Position numbers and translations under genes: made by a program | In this document: positions 37,754-44,416 of the stretch, one piece after another | Numbering within the stretch: position 1 is the first letter of the stretch | Layout: every line of letters begins with the position of its first letter | Notes under the pieces: generated by a model | Told to the model about the DNA's origin: nothing | Databases searched by the model: none | What the model saw: only the letters and a program-made list of their open reading frames with translations | Assembly: GCA_902651635.1 (NCBI GenBank) | Contig: CACRSC010000018.1 | Location: forward strand, 198,570 to 242,985 | Length of the DNA: 44,416 nucleotides | Direction: 5' to 3' | DNA from: Mastigamoeba balamuthi | Taxonomy: Eukaryota; Evosea; Mastigamoebida; Mastigamoebidae

Positions 37754-39580
37754 ATGAAGGCTGCTCTTGCGTTTGCGTTTGTTCTCTGCGCCAGCCATGC
37801 CGCGCTCGCCTTCAACCCCGAGTGCATGCAGAAGATCCTGGTGCGCTCTCTCCGCCGGACCACGCGAGAACCCGCCCTCCTCCGCCTTCTGCAGCGCCGT
37901 ACTGACCACGAGACGGCCTCGTGTGCCCCCGCAGGCACTGCAGTCACTGTCGACGAGATGCTCTGTCGAGCTGAACAGCGTGGCTCCGGACAACATGACC
38001 GCCGCTCTGCTCGACCCTCTGTGCCAGGGGTCCAGCGAGTGCAACCCGCAGAAGGTGGCCTCTCGCCTGCCCGCTGCCTTCATAAGAGACCCTTGGAACT
38101 GACCCTGGCCGCTCCCCCAGATCCTCAGCAACGCGAATGACATTGTGCAGTCGTGCGACGCCGACCAGGTCCAGGCCATGGGCTCCCTCATCGCGATGCT
38201 CGTTGCCATCGTGGAGTTGCCGTGCGCCAAGGCCTCGACGGGCAAGTACTGCATGGCCAACTTCGCCACCGTGGGCCGCGCGCTGTCGGACACGACCGCC
38301 GACGTGGCGCCCACTCTGGACAGGCTGTGCGACAGCCAGTGCGTCGCCACGTACAAGCGCATGGCGGGGATGGCGTCCCACATCGCCGTCTCGCACTCGG
38401 GCAACTCCTCGGGGGCGTTCAGCGTACGCACCGCACCGCCTCTTGTCGGGTCTGGGTGTTGTGGTGGTGCCCGTGCGGGTCTCGCTGACAGCGTCGCCGC
38501 ATGCAGCAAATCACGTCGCCGTACGCCGTGTTCCCCGACTTGTGCGAGAAGGACGGCAGCACGTACTGCCTGGCCACCTTCAAGGAGGCCGCGGCCAAGG
38601 TCAAGAGCGGCGACATCGACGCTGCCGCGGACCTGGTGTGCTCGGACTGCTTCCGCCGCCTGGGCACTGATGTCACGGCGCTGGTGATCAACAACGTCGC
38701 GCTGCCCTCGTACGGCGCCGTCTGCCAGAAGAACACCCAGGGCCAGCTGTGCCTCAAGTCCTACGCCGATGCCATCAAGACCATCGACATCAAGACGCCC
38801 TGCAACCCCAAGAGCCTCAACGCGGCCGAGTGCTCCGCCAAAATCACGCAGCTCGTCAACCAGATCGGCTGCTGCGCCGCCTCGGCGCTGCCCTTCTTCC
38901 TGGAGGACCTCGCGGGCGTGGCGCCCGAGCAGAGGAGCAGCATCGCCAAGCTCTTCGGCGACGTCTGCAAGTCGTCTTCGACGGGCAAGGTGGTCATCAG
39001 GTGTGGCCTCTCCGTCCCCACAGCCGGGCCCAGCGGGGGCGCATACTGACCAGACGGGGCGACGCAACGCAGCTTCACAGTGGACAACCTCAACTGGGTC
39101 AAGGTCAAGGCCAGCTGGGACAGCATCAAGGCCAACGTCAGCGTCGACATCGCGGTGGCCATCGGCGTCGAGGCGTCCGAGGTCAGCGTGAGCGTCGTCG
39201 GGGCTTCGGGCAGGCGCTCGTCGCCTTCTATCGTCGCCGAGGTGTCGCCGCGCAGCACGTCGTACACGGCGCAGGACGTCTCCAGGTTTGCCTCGTCGGC
39301 GCTCAAGGACGTCATGGCCTTCTCGACGCTGTCGTCGGCGACGTTCCTGCAGGACCCCACCAAGCCGTCGACCGTCTCTGGCGGCAGCGTGTCCAACGGC
39401 GGCACAACCCCTGCCAGCGCTGCCGGGAGCACCGCCGAGAGCACCACCGAAAGCGCCGCGTCTGTCGTGCCTCCCACCCCTCACGACAGCCCTTCCGCGG
39501 ACATTATCCCCAAGAGCGCTGCGCCTGCAGCTACTCTTGCCGCTGGTGTGGTTGCTTCCGCTCTGGCTCTCAGGCTCTGA
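37754..39580 (+). CDS. P3: cysteine-rich GPI-anchor-type surface protein
   Basis: Five exons: 37754-37840, 37935-38054, 38121-38423, 38507-39000 and 39073-39580, about 503 residues. Donors are GTGCGC, GTGGCC, GTACGC and GTGTGG. The 29-residue signal exon, Cys pattern and intron phases equal those of P2. Marks: LDPLCQGSSECNPQK, SPYAVFPDLCEKDGSTYC, LVCSDCFRRLG, IGCCAASALPF and DNLNWVKVKASW. The C-terminal region is longer than in P2 by a Ser/Thr/Pro stretch (GSTAESTTESAAS) before the hydrophobic tail ending LALRL, likely an O-glycosylated stalk before a GPI signal. The last intron and first half of exon 5 are almost identical to P2. It is followed by AATAAA at 39625. Function is unknown beyond a probable surface location. 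Confidence 0.85.
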
Positions 39581-39624
39581 GGAACGCAACGCGCACACGG
39601 CCACTGTGTCCTCATGTGAAGATC

Positions 39625-39630
39625 AATAAA
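39625..39630 (+). terminator. Polyadenylation signal of P3
   Basis: AATAAA 45 bases after the P3 stop codon; the strand and distance fit a canonical poly(A) signal. Confidence 0.6.
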
Positions 39631-39891
39631 CCCTGTTCCCTGTGGTCCACCACGGTGTCCTGTACCTTGAAGACAGTCAAACAGCCACAAGTCAAAGAAA
39701 GGAACCATAGAAATAAGTAAATGTGGGTTGTAGTGATGTTAAACGGTCGGAATAGGATACCATTGTTTGAACTCGGAAAGACCGTGTCACGATAGCACAT
39801 AAACAAAAAAAGGTGTCGCACTCAGGATGAAACAGAGGCCGCGGGAGGAAAAGTGGGAGGGGGAGAGAATTGAGGGCAGACGAGGAGGAGC

Positions 39892-41742
39892 TCAGTCGCC
39901 CAAGGCAGACGCCGCAGAGCTCGCAGCGCTCGCAGGTGCCATTTTCGCCGTTGCCGTCGCCGCTGCCGCTCTCTTGAGCGTCGAGAGGAGGTCGCTGGTC
40001 TTGACGCGCACGACGTGGGCAGTGCAGTCCATGTGGCCCACGCCCACGAGCACGTGCTCGGTGCTGCCCCTGCGCTCGTAGACCATCGACATGGCCTTGT
40101 GCAGCCGCTGTACGCGCCCGCTCTCCCGCTCCTCCATCGTCGCCGGTATCGACACGCGCCCGCTGACCGCCGACACACGCCACGCGCCGCCCGCAACCCG
40201 CTCGATCTCGACCACGTGGGTCCACGAGCGCTCGATGTTGACCCTGAGGGAGCAGCGGTCAGAAACAGCGGAAAACCACCCGCAGAGACGTGCCTCAGAA
40301 TCGTGCTGCGCTCCTCAGTCTCGAGGACGAGGCCGAAATACTTATTCTCGTCGCTGGGGTGCGGCAGGAAGTTCGTTCCTCCCACCAGGCGCCCCGATAC
40401 GCTCGCGCTCGACCTGTTAGGCGCCGCCTGCACGTAAGCTGCGCGGACCGAGACCGACGGACGATCGCGGGGGCTCGGTTTTCGCACCGGTTCTCCGCGA
40501 ATATCAGTGTTGTGTGGCCCGTCGACGGGTTGACGGCGACGATGGACAGCGGGGACAGCGACCGCACGAACGCCAGGCGCGCAGGCGACGACGCAGGCGC
40601 AGAGGCGAAGGGCAGGTGCATCCAGTCGCGGCGCCAGACGCCGCGCGCGAGCGGCCACACGCGAACGCGGACGACCTCCGAGAGGTCCGGCGCGAGCGTG
40701 GTGACGTGCAGCTGCCCGCCCTGCACGAGCGTGCCGTACAGCGACTTCCCGTCGGCTCCGGCTATCAGACGCATGTCCTCGACGCCACTGGTAGTGAAGA
40801 GTGTGAAAATTAGTCAATTTTGGCGGTGGAAAAAAGCCCAGCCAAATCAGTTGATTCCACGGATAGAATCAAAGGCCACGCCAGGAAAAACAGCGGAAAT
40901 GTGACGTACGTGTGGAGGAAGTCGTCGGTGTCGTCGGTGAGGTCGCGCCTGACGTTGAGGGGCGACGACGAGACGGAGAGGAGGCCGGCGTCGGGGATGC
41001 TGGCGAGCAGGGCCCTGCTGTCCCAGGTGGCGTAGAGGCGGCCGAAGAGGAACGACGTGGCGCCGGGGCAGTTGCCCGGCTTGCCCTCGCGCACAGAGAC
41101 GACCAGCGTGCCGTTGAACCGCGCCAGGCTCGGGTTGAACAGCTGGTACCCCATCCGCGGGCCCTTGCTGAGGCCCAGACGCGCGACAGAGACGTCGGTG
41201 AGCTCGACGGCTGCCAGCAATGCCGTGAGCAATGGACACAATGCCGCATCCCGCCCGGGAATTCTCGGGCTGCCGTTCAGGGCAGGTGCCCTTTTCTTCC
41301 CGAATGGACGTGCAAACCAACGAGAACACAACACCCCCGACGCGTCGGTTCTCTTTTCCAACCACCCCGCGGACACGTGTCTCCCCCCCCACGTAGACTC
41401 GGTCTGAGAAACGGCAATGCCCCGCGAGAAAAAGAGCCGCGGACGACCCCTCGGGGGGGAAGGGGTCGCGACACCGGGGAAAGAACGCGGAACAGCGGCG
41501 AACAAGCGGGGAAACAACGCACAGACGGGCGACGTGAGCGAGTGGTAGTGCAGCAGCTGCAGCGAGCACAGCACGAGGCCGGCGCCCGCGACGGCGGCGG
41601 CGGCGGCGAGGCGCGCAGGGGGGCAGCGCTTGGCGACGGCGCGGGCGAGGCCCGAGCAGAGCGGCGTGACGATGATCGCCGCGGGGACCGTGGCCAGCAG
41701 CAGCAGGAACAGCGGGAACAGCTCGTACGCGCACGCAACCAT
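39892..41742 (-). CDS. Membrane-anchored GH130/GT108-like beta-propeller protein
   Basis: Minus strand. Exons 41742-41523, 41210-40910, 40787 to about 40490, about 40430-40294 and 40243-39892. Donors are GTGCGT, GTACGT, one unresolved, and a GC donor (GAG|GCACGT). The start encodes two hydrophobic segments (LFPLFLLLLATVPAAIIV; LAAAAAVAGAGLVLCSLQLL), so it is anchored at the N-terminus. The rest has propeller marks: LFNPSLARFNGTLVVSVREG, GVEDMRLIAG (compare G-x-E-D-x-R), RRDWMHLPFA and VGGTNFLPHPSDENKYFGLV (compare R-G-G-T-x-x-[LI]-P...Y-x-G-L-V). This series is typical of the GH130/GT108 five-bladed propellers, which cleave or transfer mannose. Whether key catalytic residues are present is not certain. 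A secretory-pathway glycan role is inferred. It shares a 611-bp divergent spacer with the ENPP-like gene. Confidence 0.6.
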
Positions 41743-42353
41743 GGGTCCGGGTGGGTGGGTGGAGGGGAGGCCGGCGGCGACGGGCGAGAGTGGGTGTTGG
41801 CGTGGGAAGAGAGCGCAGGGCAGGGGGGCAACAAGTCCCGATGCGAGGGAGAGGCGTAAGTCTGAAAAGAGAGGGTGGATATGCTGTGCAAATATCCTGC
41901 AGTGGTCCAAAGAAATGTGCACGTTACGAGCAGCCAGTAACGGGCAGGGGAACGAAGAGGTCTTCGCTCGGGGGACAGAGGGCCCGGTTCTGAGGCTCTC
42001 CGTGCGCAGCGCAAGGCTGCAGGGCCGGTTTGCTGCTTCGGGATCGAAGGGATTCAATCCCCCCAGATTCTCAGTGCACCTTCAGTGCAATTGCACCGCG
42101 AGAATCTCTTGTGTTCGTTGCCCTTGGCGGCTCTGCCGGCCCGCCCGATGCAGCGCCAGGCCCCGGACGACACCGCAGAGCAGCGCCTCCTCCGCGTGGT
42201 ACCCGCCACCGATGCCCTCGGGGTCGAGACCGAGGAGGCCAAGCCGTCGTTTTGGTCCCGCCGCAAGCGCCTCGTGCGAATCTCAGCACCGCTTCCCGCC
42301 TCACCCGGCCGTTTCCGCTCGTTTCTCCCGCCCCCGGCTGCTCTGCCCTTGGC
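41743..42353. promoter_or_regulatory. Divergent intergenic region between the propeller gene and the ENPP-like gene
   Basis: 611 bases separate the two start codons, so it must hold both promoters if the starts are right. It is GC-rich; I cannot pick out a TATA box. Frames crossing it are short or shadows. Confidence 0.4.
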
Positions 42354-43812
42354 ATGGCCACGCACGCCAACGCCAAGCTCGTCCCGGTGTTGGCCACGTG
42401 CTGCGTGCTGGTGCTCGTGGTTATGGGCGCTGTGGGCGTCGCCTTTGCCGTGACGCCCAAACCACCGAAACCCTCGCCAGAACCACAGCCCACCGCCCCG
42501 CCTCCCGTCGTCCTCGTGAGGTGCCCGCCCCCGCGGCCTGAGTGTCCATGACGCGTTCCCGCGCGTCTTCTGAATTGCGATTCAATTCCGAATTCACTAA
42601 TTTGCTCTGCGCTCTCCTATCTCTCAACCCCCCCCCCCCCCCCAAACCTGCAGCGTGGACGGGTTCCGCTGGGACTGGGTGCTGGGCCGCGCGAACGTCA
42701 CGATGCCGCACCTGCGCGCGCTCGCGGAGGAGGGGGCCATGGCGCGGGAGCTCGAGGGGGTGTTCCCGTCCAAGACGTTCCCGAGCCACTGGACCCTCGC
42801 CACAGGCCTCTGGCCCGAGTCGCACGGCGTCCTCGACTCGCGCATGTACGACCCGGGCCTGGGCGAGTGGTTCTCGGCCGGCCGGTCCGCCCGGGACCCG
42901 CGCTGGTGGCTGGGGGAGCCCGTGTGGGCGACGATGGCGCGGCACGGGCTGCGGTCGGGCGTCTACTTCTGGCCCGGGTCCGAGTCCCCGGTCACGCCGA
43001 CGTACTGGGTCCCCTACGACAAGTCGGCGCCCTACGACAAGCGCGTCGACACCGCCCTGGGGTGGCTTGCGCTGCCCCAGGACCAGCGGCCCTCGCTCGT
43101 CGCGGTCTACTTCGAGGGCGTCGACTCGATGGGACACGCGTGCGCCGCCGCAGGGCACAGCAGCTGCAGCGCCGTCTGACAGACAGTGCGCCCCAGGTAC
43201 GGCCCGGACAGCGCTCAGGTCGACAGGGCCATCGAGGAGTTCGATGCGGCTCTGGGGAGGCTTGTACGCGGCCTGCCGGGGGACGCCACGCTTGTCGTGC
43301 TCTCGGACCACGGGATGAGCGCGATTACTCCGTCGCGGACGCTGTCGCTTGTCGACGACTGCGGGCTCGCGGGCCCCGTCAGCTGGGACACCGACGTCGC
43401 CAGGCTCGGGGCACTTGCCTCGCTGTGGATCAATGAGTCGGCGGCCCCGTCGATCACCAACTGCAGCAGCAGACTGGCTGTCTACACTCGCGAGCAGCTG
43501 CCCGAGCGCTACCACAACAAGCGCAGCAGCAGATCGCCGCACATCACAGTGGTGCCGCAGTGCGGCTGGTCTGTCGTGCTGACGCGAAACGACGCGAGCA
43601 ACGTACGGGGCGGGGACCACGGGTGGGACCCGCTGTGCCCCGAGATGCGGGGGATCTTGCTCGCCAAGGGACCCCGAGTCAAGAGGGGCGCTGTCGCGGG
43701 GACTCTGCGCAGCGTGGACGTGTACCAGTTCCTCGTGGAGCTGCTGGGCATTCCACCCGCGCCGAACAACGGCACGGCCAAGGCCATTGCCTCGCAGTTT
43801 CTCCGCAACTGA
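42354..43812 (+). CDS. ENPP-type ectonucleotide pyrophosphatase/phosphodiesterase
   Basis: Exons 42354-42520, 42654-43139 and 43197-43812 (donors GTGCCC and GTGCGC, phase 2) give 422 residues. It is a type II membrane protein: short N-terminus, one hydrophobic helix (LVPVLATCCVLVLVVMGAVG), then a Pro-rich stalk. The catalytic domain begins VSVDGFRWD with the first metal Asp. The nucleophile Thr is in FPSKTFPSHWTLATG. GVDSMGHAYGPDS carries the Asp/His pair, VVLSDHGMS the next Asp-His, and GGDHGWDP the last His. These are the two-zinc residues of the alkaline-phosphatase superfamily. ENPPs hydrolyse nucleotide or phospholipid phosphodiesters outside the cell; the substrate here is unknown. It lacks somatomedin and nuclease-like domains, so it resembles the short ENPP4-7 type. 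Splicing intron 2 removes a premature TGA and restores HAYGPDS. Confidence 0.9.
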
Positions 43813-43930
43813 AGCAATGAAACCGCAGCCATACGCAAAGGAAACCCGCGTATACGCCTGAACCCGCGGCAAATTAGGATTGTAGATAAGATAAAGCCGG
43901 CTGCATTCTGTTGGAACACCACTGACTGGT

Positions 43931-44194
43931 GTGCGGCTCTGTTTGTGTGTCGGAGCGTGGGCACTGTTGTGGCTGTGGTGCCTCGGCTCGGCGGCATCAT
44001 TCCCCGCTCTTGTGCTTGCCGAGACCAGCCATCGGCGTCCGCCTGCAGTCGTTCAAGCACGCAACTCATGCCGCGGCCAGTGGGTCTATGATCTGGATTT
44101 GAAATGTTGTTCAGCCGCTCAGGGCACGCAATCGGCGCAGGAGGTCCAGTGGATCTTGCACTCACTGAATGCAACCCTGCTGGATTTGATTTGA
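43931..44194 (+). CDS. Possible small secreted protein or exon (weak)
   Basis: An open frame of 88 codons including the stop at 44192-44194. It begins at GTG, not ATG, and reads RLCLCVGAWALLWLWCLGSA, which resembles a signal peptide, then a Cys-containing tail. No ATG, upstream exon or homology is visible. An AATAAA at 44329-44334 lies downstream on the same strand, so some transcript probably ends here. Confidence 0.25.
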   Translation: MRLCLCVGAWALLWLWCLGSAASFPALVLAETSHRRPPAVVQARNSCRGQWVYDLDLKCCSAAQGTQSAQEVQWILHSLNATLLDLI

Positions 44195-44328
44195 GGCAAG
44201 CGACCGCTATTCGCTGGTTCCAGGGGTTCACAGTAGTTCGCGAGTGTGTGAGTGCTCGTGCACACGCACGCATCGCAGTGCCTCCCCCTGGAACTGCCAC
44301 ACGCAAGCCAACAGACACGCACCCAAGC

Positions 44329-44334
44329 AATAAA
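44329..44334 (+). terminator. Polyadenylation signal
   Basis: AATAAA in a plus-strand 3' flank. It could serve the small frame at 43931-44194 or be a distal signal of the ENPP-like gene, whose own 3' flank has only GATAAAG near 43890. Confidence 0.4.
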
Positions 44335-44365
44335 CCCCACCGCTCGCGGCTGCCAAATTATGAAG

Positions 44366-44416
44366 GAACGGGAACTCTCGATCTGTGCTGCAACATCGGG
44401 CGCTCGTTCATGAAAA
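44366..44416 (-). repeat. Inverted-pair repeat, right copy (runs off the window)
   Basis: The reverse complement reads CATGAACGAGCGCCCGATGT and then TGCAGCACAGATCGAGAGT, matching 37052-37103. The window ends inside it, so its full length is unknown. Confidence 0.85.

Noticed and set aside
37736-39604. Very long minus-strand frame opposite P3 (about 620 codons)
   Set aside because: Shadow of GC-rich coding sequence; it ignores the introns of P3, which has a signal peptide, conserved phases and paralogues.

Overview
The window is nuclear DNA from a GC-rich, intron-bearing eukaryotic microbe that I cannot place. It suggests a protist or an early-branching relative of fungi and animals. Evidence: short phase-conserved spliceosomal introns, signal peptides paired with GPI-anchor-like tails, an arrestin-family protein, an ENPP-type phosphodiesterase, TATA/initiator-like promoters, AATAAA signals, and Tc1/mariner and PIF/Harbinger-like debris. 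Nothing looks bacterial. All exon borders are read by eye from splice sites, phase and paralogue comparison.

Layout. (1) 1-1030: 3' end of a cysteine-rich surface-protein gene (P1'), followed by a decayed copy of its neighbour (P2'). (2) About 1030-25430: an AT-richer, CpG-poor mobile-element island. It holds Tc1-like, hAT-like and Harbinger-like remnants, a dispersed 0.7-kb repeat, a 290-bp palindrome, a 740-bp foldback element, and several copies of an apparently multi-gene element. That element encodes a C2H2 zinc-finger/tnp2-like protein, a spliced Lys-rich/acidic protein, a Cys-cluster protein and a small fourth reading frame. These are separated by arrays of about 20-bp palindromes built on CCGCTAC...GTAGCGG. 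An N gap lies at 15174-15498 and a perfect 775-bp tandem duplication at 19393-20941. (3) 25430-44416: a gene-dense, GC-rich, CpG-rich host region.

Host genes: P1 (26058-27721), P2 (28238-29921) and P3 (37754-39580), three paralogous cysteine-rich GPI-anchor-type proteins; an arrestin-like adaptor (30474-31758); an uncharacterised minus-strand gene (32996-34256); another Cys-rich surface protein with two CGDG repeats (35261-36882); a membrane-anchored GH130/GT108-like beta-propeller protein (39892-41742, minus); and a type II ENPP-like phosphodiesterase (42354-43812), divergent from it. P1'/P2' at the left edge mirror P1/P2 at 26-30 kb, so a P1-P2 block was duplicated and the island now lies between the copies.

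Most notable: the palindrome-array multi-gene element; CpG-to-TpG/CpA decay of P2' beside the island; frame-consistent GC-AG introns; a host 5' splice consensus close to GTRCGY while mobile-element genes use ordinary GTAAGT-like donors; and a conserved 18-nt GT...AG segment containing an in-frame TAA.
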